DNA of 64,000 nucleotides, taken from Betaproteobacteria bacterium. GTDB lineage: Bacteria; Pseudomonadota; Gammaproteobacteria; Burkholderiales; Casimicrobiaceae. This document shows positions 15,613-25,057 of this stretch, piece after piece. A program made the position numbers and the translations under genes. The stretch spans positions 124,001-188,000 of the forward strand of contig JAAFJO010000006.1 in NCBI GenBank assembly GCA_013298145.1. Direction: 5' to 3'. The notes below the pieces were generated by a model. It saw nothing but the letters and a program-made list of their open reading frames with translations, was not told the DNA's origin and searched no databases. The first letter of the stretch is position 1. Each line of letters opens with the position of its first letter.

Positions 15613-16596
15613 ATGAAAGCCCCCGTTCGAGTCGCCGTTACCGGTGCAGCTGGCCAGATCGGCTACGCACTCCTCTTCCGTATCGCCGCAGGCGAAATGC
15701 TTGGCAAAGATCAGCCGGTGATCCTGCAGTTGCTCGAAATCCCCGATGAGAAAGCTCAAAAGGCGCTCAAGGGCGTGATGATGGAATTGGAAGATTGCGC
15801 ATTCCCGCTGCTCGCAGGGATGGAAGCGCACTCCGACGCGATGACTGCATTCAAAGGCACCCACTACGCCGTTCTCGTGGGCGCACGTCCGCGCGGCCCC
15901 GGCATGGAGCGCGCTGACCTTTTGCAAGCCAATGCAGCCATCTTCACGGCTCAAGGCAAAGCACTGAACGCAGTGGCAGACCGCAACGTGCGCGTGTTGG
16001 TCGTCGGCAACCCGGCGAATACTAATGCCTACATCGCTCAGAAATCCGCACCCGATCTGCCTGCGAAGAACTTCACCTCCATGCTTCGCTTGGATCACAA
16101 CCGCGCACTTTCGCAACTCGCAGCGAAAACCGGCGTCGCTGTAGCCGACATCAAGAATTTGGTCGTGTGGGGCAACCATTCGCCCACGATGTATCCGGAC
16201 ATTCGTTTTGCCACCGCAAACGGCGTTGCGCTCAAAGACAAAGTTGACGATGCGTGGAACAACGACCTCTTCATCCCAACCGTGGGCAAGCGCGGCGCGG
16301 CGATCATTGAAGCGCGCGGCCTCTCGTCTGCGGCGTCGGCAGCCAATGCAGCGATCGATCACATGCGGGATTGGGCGCTCGGCACCAACGGCGCGTGGGT
16401 CACGATGGGCGTGCCATCTGACGGCAGCTACGGCATCCCAGAAGGTATTCAGTACGGCGTTGCAGTCACTTGCGCCAATGGCGAATACACGCGCATCACG
16501 GGCCTCGAAATCGACACGAAGAGCCGCGAGCGCATGGACAAAACGCTCAAGGAATTGACCGATGAGCGTGATGCGATTGCGCATCTGTTGAAGTAA
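15613..16596 (+). CDS. mdh: Malate dehydrogenase
   Basis: A 327-residue NAD-dependent malate dehydrogenase. The ORF-track frame begins at 15526, but homology ([25 protein letters not shown]) starts at ATG 15613, preceded by an AAGGAAA ribosome site. The Rossmann motif GAAGQIG, the substrate arginines in [23 protein letters not shown] and the catalytic histidine in [12 protein letters not shown] are present, as in the cytosolic-type enzyme common in betaproteobacteria. It is divergent from gntR-sdh and followed by a strong hairpin. Confidence 0.96.
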   Translation: MKAPVRVAVTGAAGQIGYALLFRIAAGEMLGKDQPVILQLLEIPDEKAQKALKGVMMELEDCAFPLLAGMEAHSDAMTAFKGTHYAVLVGARPRGPGMERADLLQANAAIFTAQGKALNAVADRNVRVLVVGNPANTNAYIAQKSAPDLPAKNFTSMLRLDHNRALSQLAAKTGVAVADIKNLVVWGNHSPTMYPDIRFATANGVALKDKVDDAWNNDLFIPTVGKRGAAIIEARGLSSAASAANAAIDHMRDWALGTNGAWVTMGVPSDGSYGIPEGIQYGVAVTCANGEYTRITGLEIDTKSRERMDKTLKELTDERDAIAHLLK

Positions 16597-16600
16597 ATCG

Positions 16601-16633
16601 AGCTCCCTCTCCCGCCGCGCGGGAGAGGGAGCT
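16601..16633. terminator. Strong hairpin after mdh (family-D REP half)
   Basis: AGCTCCCTCTCCCGC, a three-base loop, then the exact complement: a 15-bp perfect stem starting 4 nt after the mdh stop. There is no T-run. The sequence belongs to the CCCTCTCCC repeat family, so it may be a repeat that also acts as a 3'-end stabiliser. Confidence 0.55.
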
Positions 16634-16740
16634 TGAAGTCCGAGTAGTTTTTCACGCGCTAACACGTTTTAATGCGGGCTAGCGACTGAAAAATCACTGC
16701 GTAAACAAATCACGTAAATCGGCGTTAGCCCCGATGAAGT

Positions 16741-17646
16741 ATGGGGATCGCCAAGAAAGCTTACTCTATGCAATCGCCCGGTGCCCTATTCCGCAAAGCC
16801 CTCGTAGAAGAATCGCCGCTACAGGTCATCGGCGCGATCAACGCGAACCACGCGCTCCTCGCCAAACGTGCAGGCTACCGCGCGATCTATCTCTCCGGTG
16901 GTGGCGTCGCAGCGGGCTCGCTTGGCTTGCCTGATCTTGGCATCAACAACTTAGATGACGTACTCACCGACGTGCGCCGCATCACGGACGTGTGCGACAC
17001 GCCGCTGATGGTTGATATCGACACCGGCTTCGGCCCGAGCGCGTTCAACATCGCACGCACCGTGAAGTCCCTCATCAAATTCGGCGCGGCGGCGTGCCAC
17101 ATCGAAGACCAAGCGGGCGCGAAACGCTGCGGCCATCGCCCTGGCAAAGAAGTGGTCAGCACCGAGGAAATGGTCGATCGCGTCAAAGCCGCCGCTGACG
17201 CCAAAACCGACCCCAACTTCTTCGTTATCGCCCGCACCGACGCGATTCAAATGTTCGGGGTTGACGCCGCGATTGAGCGCGCGATCAAGTGCGTGGAAGC
17301 AGGCGCGGATGCGATCTTCGCCGAAGCAGCGTACGATCTGCCGACGTACAAGAAGTTTGTTGATGCTGTGAAGGTCCCGATCCTCGCGAACATCACCGAG
17401 TTCGGCAAAACGCCGCTCTTCACGGTTGACGAATTGAAGAGCGTTGGCGTCGGCATGGTCCTCTACCCACTCTCCGCCTTCCGCGCGATGAACAAAGCCG
17501 CAGAAAATGTCTATCAAACGATCCGCCGCGATGGTCATCAAAAGAACGTGGTCGATACGATGCAGACGCGCGAAGAGCTATACGATCGGATTGGGTATCA
17601 CGCGTTTGAAGCACATCTCGACGCCCTCTACGCGGCGAAAAAGTAG
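16741..17646 (+). CDS. prpB: 2-Methylisocitrate lyase
   Basis: A protein of 301 residues (292 if the internal ATG at 16768 is used, where homology begins at [10 protein letters not shown]). It cleaves 2-methylisocitrate to pyruvate and succinate in the methylcitrate cycle. The isocitrate-lyase superfamily motif KRCGH is present in [15 protein letters not shown], with Mg-binding residues in MVDIDTGFG and HIEDQ. It is the first gene of the prp operon; I see no prpR regulator beside it. The next genes are a DUF4160/DUF2442 pair rather than prpC. Confidence 0.95.
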   Translation: MGIAKKAYSMQSPGALFRKALVEESPLQVIGAINANHALLAKRAGYRAIYLSGGGVAAGSLGLPDLGINNLDDVLTDVRRITDVCDTPLMVDIDTGFGPSAFNIARTVKSLIKFGAAACHIEDQAGAKRCGHRPGKEVVSTEEMVDRVKAAADAKTDPNFFVIARTDAIQMFGVDAAIERAIKCVEAGADAIFAEAAYDLPTYKKFVDAVKVPILANITEFGKTPLFTVDELKSVGVGMVLYPLSAFRAMNKAAENVYQTIRRDGHQKNVVDTMQTREELYDRIGYHAFEAHLDALYAAKK

Positions 17647-17654
17647 CGCCAAAC

Positions 17655-17915
17655 ATGCCAACCATTAGCGCGTTTTACGGAATCTTGATTCGCATGTACT
17701 TCGATGATCATGCGCCACCGCATTTTCATGCGATCTATGGCGAATTCGAAGCGATGATTGATATCAGCGAATTGTCCGTTCAACGCGGATCGCTCCCGCG
17801 TCGCGCGCTCGAACTTACCCTTGATTGGGCAGAACTACATCAAAGCGAGTTGATCGAAGATTGGCAGTTATGCGCAGCGAAGCAGACGCCTAAGCTCATC
17901 GAACCGCTTAAATAG
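17655..17915 (+). CDS. DUF4160 family small protein
   Basis: An 86-residue DUF4160 protein with the family's MPTISAFYGILIRMYFDDHAPPHFHA start, rich in histidine and acidic residues (DDHAPPHFHAIYGEFEA). DUF4160 genes are typically followed by a DUF2442 gene, as here (10 bp gap), and the pair is often suspected to be a toxin-antitoxin-like module, without firm proof. It lies 8 bp after prpB in the same direction, so it is probably cotranscribed with prp genes. Confidence 0.85.
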   Translation: MPTISAFYGILIRMYFDDHAPPHFHAIYGEFEAMIDISELSVQRGSLPRRALELTLDWAELHQSELIEDWQLCAAKQTPKLIEPLK

Positions 17916-17925
17916 GATCGACAAC

Positions 17926-18186
17926 ATGAACCCGTGGAATGTGCAACATGTTGAAGTGCGAGGAGACAAGGAGCTTGCGGTGAAGTTCGCAGACGGTCTA
18001 ACGGGTGCGGTGAAGTTCTCGGATTCGCATTTTCAAGGCGTGTTCGCGCCGTTACGCGAGCCCTCGTTCTTTAAGAAGGCATACGTCGAGCATGGAGCGG
18101 TTACATGGCCTGGCGGTCAAATCGACATTGCCCCTGATGCGATGTACGACGCGATCAAAGCGAACGGAACGTGGGTGCTGCAATGA
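17926..18186 (+). CDS. DUF2442 family small protein
   Basis: An 86-residue DUF2442 protein with the family's pattern of short beta strands (VRGDKELAVKFADGLTGAVKFSD) and the C-terminal PGGQIDIAPDAMYDAI motif. It is the usual partner of DUF4160; the two are 10 bp apart. Its role, for example as neutralising partner, is unproven. It interrupts prpB-prpC. Confidence 0.85.
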   Translation: MNPWNVQHVEVRGDKELAVKFADGLTGAVKFSDSHFQGVFAPLREPSFFKKAYVEHGAVTWPGGQIDIAPDAMYDAIKANGTWVLQ

Positions 18187-18194
18187 CAAGATTT

Positions 18195-18264
18195 GTAGGG
18201 TGGGCAGCCTCTGCCCACCAAAGCGTTACGATCACAGACCGCGTGGGCACAGCGTGCCCGCTCT
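18195..18264. repeat. Inverted REP pair, family B
   Basis: GTAGGGTGGGCAGCCTCTGC... at 18195-18218 with the inverse GTGGGCACAGCGTGCCCGCTC at about 18242-18262. It starts 8 bp after the DUF2442 stop. Confidence 0.8.
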
Positions 18265-18278
18265 CCAAATGAGTCACC

Positions 18279-18785
18279 ATGGATGTGAAACGCTCATCGC
18301 GTAGTTCAAATTGGTTGGTCGTAACGGATGCTTGTCTGCATCTCGCACTCGTTTTCACGTTCGTGGCTGGCCTCACTTTCATCGGCGCTTCAAGAATGGT
18401 CGAGTCAGCTGGGCAGCTGGTTGCCGCTGCCCTCTCTTCCGTTTACCTTGCGATGTTCGTCGCACTACCTACGTTCCTCTTACCCAGTTTGCTAGTTGCT
18501 TTGATGGTGCACAAGTCAAACAACGTGATTTGTTGGGGTCTAGCCTTTATCTTTAGCGGAATCTTCGCGCTGGCTTCGATTGCGGCTTGGCTTGCACCCG
18601 GCTGTCAGTACTCCAAAGTTTGGGAGCCACTGTGTTCGGCTGAAATTCGAGAATCGATCACTCTAGCGCCATCAGGCACGTGGGCTTTCGCAGTCGCCCA
18701 CCTATTCGCCACGCTTTGGCTATGTTGGAAAAGCCGGCGCCAGCGATCAGATCAGCGGTTAGCCGTAGCGACAGAAAGTTCTTGA
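18279..18785 (+). CDS. Membrane protein, unknown function
   Basis: A 168-residue protein that I do not recognise. It has four predicted membrane segments (about residues 15-38, 46-74, 82-104 and 130-150), a basic N terminus (MDVKRSSRSSN) and a basic C terminus (WKSRRQRSDQR). It lies in the prp operon direction between a REP element and prpC. The layout could fit a small transporter or holin-like protein, but no motif supports either. Confidence 0.55.
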   Translation: MDVKRSSRSSNWLVVTDACLHLALVFTFVAGLTFIGASRMVESAGQLVAAALSSVYLAMFVALPTFLLPSLLVALMVHKSNNVICWGLAFIFSGIFALASIAAWLAPGCQYSKVWEPLCSAEIRESITLAPSGTWAFAVAHLFATLWLCWKSRRQRSDQRLAVATESS

Positions 18786-18862
18786 ATCCTAAACACTGCA
18801 CTTGAGAGACGCCTTTGAACGTTGAAAGCGCAATCTCCAAAATACAAAAACGGAAAACGAAA

Positions 18863-20032
18863 ATGTCAGACACCTCATCCACCGCAACTGCAACTCCGGC
18901 CTTCAAACCCAAAAAATCCGTAGCCCTCTCAGGCACCGCCGCAGGCAACACTGCGCTTTGCACCGTCGGGCGCACTGGCAATGACTTGCACTATCGCGGC
19001 TATGACATTTTGGATGTCGCCGATGCGTGTGAGTTTGAAGAGATCGCGTATCTGCTCGTGCATAGCAAATTGCCGAACGCGGCGGAGCTTGTCGGTTACA
19101 AAACAAAGCTGATCGCGCTGCGTGGCGTGCCCGCTGCGGTGAAAGCGGCGCTGGAGCAATTGCCGCCTTCGGCGCATCCGATGGATGTGATGCGCACAGC
19201 AGTATCCGTGCTGGGCTGCGTATCGCCCGAGAAGGATGATCACAATCATCCGGGCGCGAAAGACATTGCGGACAAGCTGATGGCTTCGCTCGGCTCGATG
19301 ATGCTCTACTGGTATCACTTCAGCCACAACGGCATTCGCATCGACACCGATTCCGAAGAAGATTCGATCGGTGGCCACTTCCTGCATTTGCTGCATGGCA
19401 AGCGTCCGCCGCAGAGCTGGGTAAAGGCGATGCACACCTCGCTTATCCTTTATGCAGAGCATGAGTTCAACGCGTCCACTTTCACCGCACGCGTCGTCGC
19501 GGGCACGGGCTCAGACATGTATAGCGCGATCTGCGGCGGTATCGGCGCGCTGCGCGGGCCGAAGCACGGCGGCGCGAATGAAGTCGCCTTCGAGGTGCAG
19601 AAGCGTTATGACACGCCGGACGATGCCGAAGCGGACATCAAAGCGCGCGTGGAGCGCAAAGAAGTCGTGATCGGCTTTGGTCATCCGGTCTACACCGTAA
19701 GCGATCCGCGTAACAAAGTGATCAAAGAAGTGGCGCGCAAGCTCTCGGCAGAGAAGAGCGACATGAAGATGTTCAACATCGCCGAGCGATTGGAAACGGT
19801 GATGTGGGATATCAAAAAGATGTTCCCGAACCTCGATTGGTTTTCGGCCGTGAGCTATCACATGATGGGCGTGCCGACCGCGATGTTCACCCCGCTCTTC
19901 GTGATCGCCCGCACGAGCGGCTGGAGCGCACACGTGATCGAGCAGCGCATTGACGGCAAGATCATTCGCCCGAGCGCGAATTACGTCGGGCCGGAGGATT
20001 TGAAGTTTGTTCCTTTGAAGGATCGGAAGTAA
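18863..20032 (+). CDS. prpC: 2-Methylcitrate synthase
   Basis: A 389-residue citrate-synthase-fold enzyme that condenses propionyl-CoA with oxaloacetate. The start at ATG 18863 (MSDTSSTAT) gives family length; the longer ORF-track start adds 16 non-homologous residues. Active-site motifs are [21 protein letters not shown] and [14 protein letters not shown]. The [12 protein letters not shown] segment and short N terminus separate it from the hexameric GltA at 9529-10830. Confidence 0.95.
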   Translation: MSDTSSTATATPAFKPKKSVALSGTAAGNTALCTVGRTGNDLHYRGYDILDVADACEFEEIAYLLVHSKLPNAAELVGYKTKLIALRGVPAAVKAALEQLPPSAHPMDVMRTAVSVLGCVSPEKDDHNHPGAKDIADKLMASLGSMMLYWYHFSHNGIRIDTDSEEDSIGGHFLHLLHGKRPPQSWVKAMHTSLILYAEHEFNASTFTARVVAGTGSDMYSAICGGIGALRGPKHGGANEVAFEVQKRYDTPDDAEADIKARVERKEVVIGFGHPVYTVSDPRNKVIKEVARKLSAEKSDMKMFNIAERLETVMWDIKKMFPNLDWFSAVSYHMMGVPTAMFTPLFVIARTSGWSAHVIEQRIDGKIIRPSANYVGPEDLKFVPLKDRK

Positions 20033-20101
20033 CCGACTTATCGCAAGTGGCGTAGAATGGTAGCCACTTTGATAGATACCATTTTTGATGCGGAAGCTTC
20101 G

Positions 20102-20380
20102 ATGAAACCAGCGACAGGCAAAATCTTTATGTCTGGCCGCAGCCAGGCAGTGCGGATTCCAAAGGAATTTCGCTTTGATGCGACTGAGGTGGAATTCCTT
20201 CGCACGCCCTATGGAATTGCGCTTCGGCCGGTGATGGCTGAGCGTCCAAGGCTAACCCCCGCCGAGGCGATGGCAAAGATTCGCGCGCTCATTGCGGAAG
20301 GCGGCCCGGTGGATTTTCCTCCGCGAGATCAGCCCGCTGATCCGATGCGCGATTATTTCGCGGACTGGAAAGACGAGTAG
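20102..20380 (+). CDS. VapB-like antitoxin (AbrB/SpoVT swapped hairpin)
   Basis: A 92-residue protein from ATG 20102, preceded by GGAAG; the ORF-track start at 20057 is less likely. The N terminus [20 protein letters not shown] is the VagC/VapB DNA-binding hairpin, and the C-terminal half is acidic and proline-rich ([20 protein letters not shown]), as expected for a toxin-wrapping tail. It is followed after 4 nt by a PIN-domain gene. Confidence 0.88.
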   Translation: MKPATGKIFMSGRSQAVRIPKEFRFDATEVEFLRTPYGIALRPVMAERPRLTPAEAMAKIRALIAEGGPVDFPPRDQPADPMRDYFADWKDE

Positions 20381-20384
20381 CACG

Positions 20385-20789
20385 GTGTATCTACTTGATA
20401 CAGATACAAGCTCGTTTATTTTTAGTGAGCGCTCGGTTCGTGCTTCACAGCGATTTTCTCGAAGTAGAAGCGAAGACCTTTCGATTTCAAGCATCACGTT
20501 AGGCGAACTTCAATACGGGGTGGAACGCAGTCGAAATGCGCGATACGCCGCGCTACTTCGCTATTTTCTCGATACGGTTCAAGTGGTGCCGTACGGCGCA
20601 CTCGCCGCTTACCAATTTGCTCGAGTGAAGGCGGAACTTGCTCAACGAGGCGAACTGATTGGTCCTTATGACCTACAAATTGCGGCCCACGCCATTGCCC
20701 TCGGCGCGACACTCGTGACCCACAACACTCGCGAATTCAGCCGCATTGAAGGCCTCGAGCTCGATGATTGGGTTACGGATGCCTACTAG
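20385..20789 (+). CDS. VapC-like PIN-domain ribonuclease toxin
   Basis: A 134-residue PIN domain from GTG 20385, 4 nt after the vapB stop; the ORF-track start at 20292 lies inside vapB. Acidic residues are in YLLDTDTSSFIF, ISSITLGELQYGVE and GPYDLQIAAHAIA, with VTHNTREF near the end. Family members cut tRNA or rRNA. The pair sits between prpC and acnD in operon orientation, with its stop 16 bp before the acnD start. Confidence 0.9.
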   Translation: MYLLDTDTSSFIFSERSVRASQRFSRSRSEDLSISSITLGELQYGVERSRNARYAALLRYFLDTVQVVPYGALAAYQFARVKAELAQRGELIGPYDLQIAAHAIALGATLVTHNTREFSRIEGLELDDWVTDAY

Positions 20790-20805
20790 CCAGCGACAAA
20801 TGAAC

Positions 20806-23532
20806 ATGAACACCCAATTCAAAAAACCCCTCCCCAACACATCGCTCCACTTTTTCGACGCCCGTGAAGCGGTGAACACGCTCGCATCCGGTGCGTGGGA
20901 CAAGCTACCCTACACCGCCCGCGTGCACGCCGAGAACATCGTGCGCAAAGCAGAGCCCGCGAAGATCAATGACTATTTGAAGCAGTTGATCGAGCGAAAG
21001 CGCGAGCTTGATTTCCCTTGGTTCCCGGCGCGCGTGGTGTGCCATGACATTCTTGGGCAAACTGCGCTTGTGGATCTCGCAGGATTGCGCGATGCGATTG
21101 CCGACCAGGGCGGCGATCCGGCAAAGGTGAATCCGGTCGTCCCCGTGCAGTTGATCGTCGATCATTCGCTCGCGGTGGAATGTGGTGGCTACGATCCAAA
21201 AGCCTTCGAGAAAAATCGTGCGATTGAAGATCGTCGCAACGAGGATCGCTTCCATTTCATCAATTGGACGAAAGAAGCGTTCAAGAATGTGGATGTAATC
21301 CCGCCCGGTAACGGCATCATGCACCAGATCAATTTGGAGCGTATGAGCCCAGTGATCGGTGTGCAGGATGGCGTTGCATACCCTGACACTTGCGTGGGTA
21401 CAGATAGTCACACACCGCATGTTGATGCGCTGGGTGTGATCGCGGTCGGCGTCGGTGGACTTGAAGCCGAGAACGTGATGCTCGGCCGTGCTTCATGGAT
21501 GCGCTTGCCGGACATTGTGGGTGTCGAGCTTTCCGGCAAACGACAAGAGGGAATCACGGCGACCGACATCGTGCTCGCGCTCACCGAGTTCTTGCGCAAG
21601 CAGAAAGTGGTCGGCGCGTATCTTGAGTTCTATGGCGAAGGCGCGTCGAGCCTCACGCTCGGTGATCGCGCAACCATTTCGAATATGGCGCCTGAGTATG
21701 GCGCGACGGCGGCGATGTTCTTCATCGATCAGCAGACGCTGGACTACTTAACGTTGACGGGTCGTGAAGCCGAGCAAGTGAAGCTCGTTGAGACCTATGC
21801 GAAGCACACGGGGCTTTGGGCGGATGCGCTTGCGACGGCTGAGTATGAGCGCGTATTGAAGTTCGATCTTTCGACAGTTGTGCGCAATATGGCGGGGCCG
21901 TCGAATCCGCATGCGCGGGTAGCGACGACGGATTTGCTAGACAAGGGAATCGCCACTGGTAGGCGCGTCCCCGCGGAGGCGGGGATCAACCGCGCTTTTG
22001 ACGGGGAGAGCGCGGTCAAGCCCGAGCCTACAGCCGGAGCAAGTCAGCCTTCCCTTCACCCGCCCTCCGGGCCCCCTCTCCTTGAGGGAGAGGGAATCGT
22101 ACACGCCGAAACGGCTATGCCCGACGGCGCCGTGATCATCGCCGCAATCACCTCTTGCACCAACACATCGAACCCTCGAAACGTTATCGCCGCCGCCTTG
22201 CTCGCGCGCAACGCGAACAAGCTCGGCCTCACCCGCAAACCGTGGGTGAAATCTTCGCTCGCACCGGGTTCGAAGACGGTTGAACTCTACTTGCAAGAGG
22301 CGGGACTGTTGGGCGATCTTGAAGCGCTTGGCTTCGGCATCGTTGCATTCGCCTGCACCACGTGTAATGGCATGTCCGGCGCGCTCGATCCGAAGATTCA
22401 GCAAGAGATCATCGATCACGACCTTTACGCAACCGCGGTGCTCTCGGGTAATCGCAATTTCGATGGGCGAATCCATCCGTACGCGAAACAAGCGTTCCTC
22501 GCCTCGCCCCCGCTCGTGATCGCGTACGCAATCGCGGGAACGATCCGCTTCGATATTGAGCTTGACGCACTGGGCGTCGTTGATGGCAAGCCGATCACAT
22601 TGAAAGATCTGTGGCCGAGCGATGAGGAAATCGATGCAGTGGTAGCGAAGGCCGTAAAGCCTGAGCAATTTCGCAAGGTCTACGAGCCGATGTTCGCGAT
22701 CAATGTCGCGAGCGGCGTGCAAGCAAAGCCGCTCTACGATTGGCGCGCGCAAAGCACCTACATCCGTCGGCCGCCGTATTGGGAAGGTGCTCTCGCGGGC
22801 GAGCGCACGCTCAAAGGCATGCGCCCCCTCGCAGTGCTCGGGGACAACATCACCACTGATCATCTTTCGCCATCAAACGCCATCATGCTCGATAGCGCCG
22901 CGGGCGAATATCTCGCGAAGATGGGTTTGCCGGAAGAAGACTTTAATTCCTACGCCACGCATCGCGGCGATCACCTCACGGCTCAACGCGCAACGTTTGC
23001 CAATCCGACGTTACAAAACGAGATGGTGAAAAACGCTGATGGTTCGATCAAGAAAGGCTCCCTCGCCCGCATCGAACCCGAAGGCAAAGTGACACGCATG
23101 TGGGAAGCGATAGAAACCTACATGGATCGCAAGCAACCGCTGATCATCATCGCGGGAGCGGATTACGGGCAAGGTTCCTCACGCGATTGGGCGGCGAAAG
23201 GCGTGCGACTCGCTGGCGTGGAAGCCATCGTCGCTGAAGGCTTTGAGCGCATTCATCGCACAAATTTGATCGGGATGGGCGTGCTGCCGCTTGAGTTCAA
23301 GCCGGGCACGAATCGCAAAACGCTCGGAATCGACGGAACAGAAACGTTCGACGTGATCGGTGAACGTACCCCGCGCGCGACGCTTACCCTGGTAGTCAAT
23401 CGCAAAAATGGCGAACGCGTGGAAGTACCGGTAACGTGTCGCCTCGATACGGCAGAAGAGATTTCGGTGTACGACGCAGGCGGCGTGTTGCAGCGGTTTG
23501 CGAAAGATTTTTTGGAGCAGGAAGCAGTTTAG
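20806..23532 (+). CDS. acnD: Fe-S 2-methylcitrate dehydratase AcnD, with in-frame repeat insertion
   Basis: A 908-residue aconitase-fold enzyme that dehydrates 2-methylcitrate to 2-methylaconitate, with PrpF then isomerising the product. Start at ATG 20806 (MNTQFKKPLPNT); ATG 20800 is an alternative. The 4Fe-4S cysteines are in ITSCTNTSNP (about residue 451) and FACTTCNGMSG (about 517 and 520). The swivel domain motif GADYGQGSSRDWAAKG is near the C terminus. The protein is some 45 residues longer than typical AcnD because residues about 385-432 (RRVPAEAGINRAFDG... to ...LLEGEGIV) are a translation of REP-type repeats, inserted in frame in the linker just before the first cluster cysteine. Confidence 0.95.
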   Translation: MNTQFKKPLPNTSLHFFDAREAVNTLASGAWDKLPYTARVHAENIVRKAEPAKINDYLKQLIERKRELDFPWFPARVVCHDILGQTALVDLAGLRDAIADQGGDPAKVNPVVPVQLIVDHSLAVECGGYDPKAFEKNRAIEDRRNEDRFHFINWTKEAFKNVDVIPPGNGIMHQINLERMSPVIGVQDGVAYPDTCVGTDSHTPHVDALGVIAVGVGGLEAENVMLGRASWMRLPDIVGVELSGKRQEGITATDIVLALTEFLRKQKVVGAYLEFYGEGASSLTLGDRATISNMAPEYGATAAMFFIDQQTLDYLTLTGREAEQVKLVETYAKHTGLWADALATAEYERVLKFDLSTVVRNMAGPSNPHARVATTDLLDKGIATGRRVPAEAGINRAFDGESAVKPEPTAGASQPSLHPPSGPPLLEGEGIVHAETAMPDGAVIIAAITSCTNTSNPRNVIAAALLARNANKLGLTRKPWVKSSLAPGSKTVELYLQEAGLLGDLEALGFGIVAFACTTCNGMSGALDPKIQQEIIDHDLYATAVLSGNRNFDGRIHPYAKQAFLASPPLVIAYAIAGTIRFDIELDALGVVDGKPITLKDLWPSDEEIDAVVAKAVKPEQFRKVYEPMFAINVASGVQAKPLYDWRAQSTYIRRPPYWEGALAGERTLKGMRPLAVLGDNITTDHLSPSNAIMLDSAAGEYLAKMGLPEEDFNSYATHRGDHLTAQRATFANPTLQNEMVKNADGSIKKGSLARIEPEGKVTRMWEAIETYMDRKQPLIIIAGADYGQGSSRDWAAKGVRLAGVEAIVAEGFERIHRTNLIGMGVLPLEFKPGTNRKTLGIDGTETFDVIGERTPRATLTLVVNRKNGERVEVPVTCRLDTAEEISVYDAGGVLQRFAKDFLEQEAV
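21958..22098. repeat. Repeat insertion inside acnD (families C and D)
   Basis: GGTAGGCGCG at 21958 and inverted GCGCGGTCAAGCCCGAGCCTACA ending at 22032 form a family-C pair; CCCTTCACCCGCCCTCCGGG... to GAGGGAGAGGGAATC (22052-22095) is a family-D element. The whole is open in the acnD frame, about 47 codons. Confidence 0.85.
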
Positions 23533-23540
23533 TTTCGTCT

Positions 23541-23695
23541 GTCATCCCCGCGAAGGCGGGGACCCAGACCGGGCTGCCGCACCGCGAGAACGCGTCTAGG
23601 TATTGGTAGGCCTAGTGTCCGGGAATGTAAAAAGTTTTCAATCTCCCATAGACGTCTTAAGTCACGGTCTGGGTCCCCGCCTTCGCGGGGATGAC
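23541..23695. repeat. Inverted REP pair, family A
   Basis: GTCATCCCCGCGAAGGCGGG... at 23541-23570 and the inverse GGTCTGGGTCCCCGCCTTCG... at 23666-23695, filling the acnD-prpF gap. About 95 bp between the arms show no gene. Confidence 0.88.
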
Positions 23696-23707
23696 AGGAA
23701 AAAAACG

Positions 23708-24895
23708 ATGAGCGCAACGAATCACCAAGTCAAACTCCCCGCCCTCTACATGCGTGGCGGCACATCTAAAGGCGTCTTCTTCAAACTTGAAGACTTGCCT
23801 GAGAACGCCCGCAAACCCGGCCCGGTGCTCGATGCGATTCTGTTGCGCGTGATCGGCTCGCCTGATCCGTATGCGAAACATATCGATGGCATGGGCGGCG
23901 CAACCTCTTCCACCAGCAAATGCGTGATCCTTTCGAAAAGCACGCGGCCGGATCATGACGTCGATTATTTGTTTGGACAAATTTCCATCGATAAGCCGTT
24001 CGTTGATTGGAGCGGCAACTGCGGGAACCTGACCACTGCCGTTGGGCCGTTCGCGATTGCGCAAGGCATCGTCGACAAGTCCCGCATTCCGCAAAACGGC
24101 AAGCTCACCGTCCGCATCTGGCAAGTGAACATCGGCAAAACAATCGTCGCGCATGTTCCGATTCAAAACGGCGAAGTGCAGGAGTTGGGCGATTTTGAGA
24201 TGGACGGCGTCACCTTCCCCGCCGCCGAAGTGCAACTCGAATTCCTCGATCCCGCAGCGGAAGATCCCGATAGCGGCGGCGCGCTCTTCCCCACCGGCAA
24301 TTTGATCGACGAGCTCGATGTGCCAGGTGTTGGCACACTCAAAGCCACGATGACCACCGCGGGCATCCCAACGATCTTCGTGAACGCCGCAGACATCGGC
24401 TGCACGGGCACAGAACTTCAAGAAGAGATTAACGGCGACCTGACCAAACTTGCGATGTTTGAGAAGATCCGCACCGCAGGCGCACTTAAGATGGGCCTTA
24501 TTAAATCAGCGGAAGAAGCACAAAAACGCCAACACACGCCAAAGATCGCTTTCGTCGCCTCGCCCCAACAATATAGGGCCTCAAGCGGTAAAGCTGTCAA
24601 CACAGCTGACATCGACGTTTGCGTCCGCGCCCTCTCAATGGGGAAACTGCATCACGCGATGATGGGCACAGCATCCGTTGCAATTGCCGTCGCGGCCTGT
24701 ATTCCGGGAACGCTTGTGAATGCCGCAGCTGGCGGCGGCGCGCGCAAGGAAGTGCGCTTCGGGCACCCATCAGGCGTCACACTCGTCGGCGCGGAAGCAT
24801 CGCTTGTGAACGGCGAATGGACCGTGAAGAAAGCCGTGATGAGCCGCAGCGCCCGCGTTTTGATGGAAGGCTTTGTGCGGGTTCCGGTAGGTTAG
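23708..24895 (+). CDS. prpF: 2-Methylaconitate cis-trans isomerase
   Basis: A 395-residue PrpF with the tandem DAP-epimerase-like fold. It converts the AcnD product into the isomer used by a hydratase. ATG 23708 (MSATNHQVKLPALYMRGGTSKG) is the start; the ORF-track extension is REP sequence. Conserved motifs MRGGTSKGVFF, MGGATSSTSKC and DWSGNCGNLT are visible. Its place directly after acnD is the norm for AcnD-type methylcitrate operons. Confidence 0.95.
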   Translation: MSATNHQVKLPALYMRGGTSKGVFFKLEDLPENARKPGPVLDAILLRVIGSPDPYAKHIDGMGGATSSTSKCVILSKSTRPDHDVDYLFGQISIDKPFVDWSGNCGNLTTAVGPFAIAQGIVDKSRIPQNGKLTVRIWQVNIGKTIVAHVPIQNGEVQELGDFEMDGVTFPAAEVQLEFLDPAAEDPDSGGALFPTGNLIDELDVPGVGTLKATMTTAGIPTIFVNAADIGCTGTELQEEINGDLTKLAMFEKIRTAGALKMGLIKSAEEAQKRQHTPKIAFVASPQQYRASSGKAVNTADIDVCVRALSMGKLHHAMMGTASVAIAVAACIPGTLVNAAAGGGARKEVRFGHPSGVTLVGAEASLVNGEWTVKKAVMSRSARVLMEGFVRVPVG

Positions 24896-24921
24896 GTCGC
24901 TATCGTCACGAGTGTCCCGCG

Positions 24922-24956
24922 TCCGTTCGTGGTTCGACAAGCTCACCACGAACGGA
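24922..24956. repeat. Palindromic repeat, family E
   Basis: TCCGTTCGTGGT...ACCACGAACGGA, a 12-bp stem around a TCGACAAGCTC loop. A partial arm CACCACGAACGG recurs at 25001-25012. It is located after prpF, where it could end the prp transcript. Confidence 0.8.
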
Positions 24957-25057
24957 AATGAGGGCGAGCGTCGCCTTTAGTCCCGTGCGTAACAAGGGAG
25001 CACCACGAACGGTTTCAAGAAAACGCGTGCTGCCGAGTGCGCTCCTACAATCGCGAA

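Noticed and set aside
15538-16665. 375-aa minus-strand ORF opposite mdh
   Set aside because: Shadow of mdh; composition is H/R/C-rich with no recognisable domain.
21937-22863. 308-aa minus-strand ORF opposite acnD
   Set aside because: Shadow of the acnD frame and the repeats in it.
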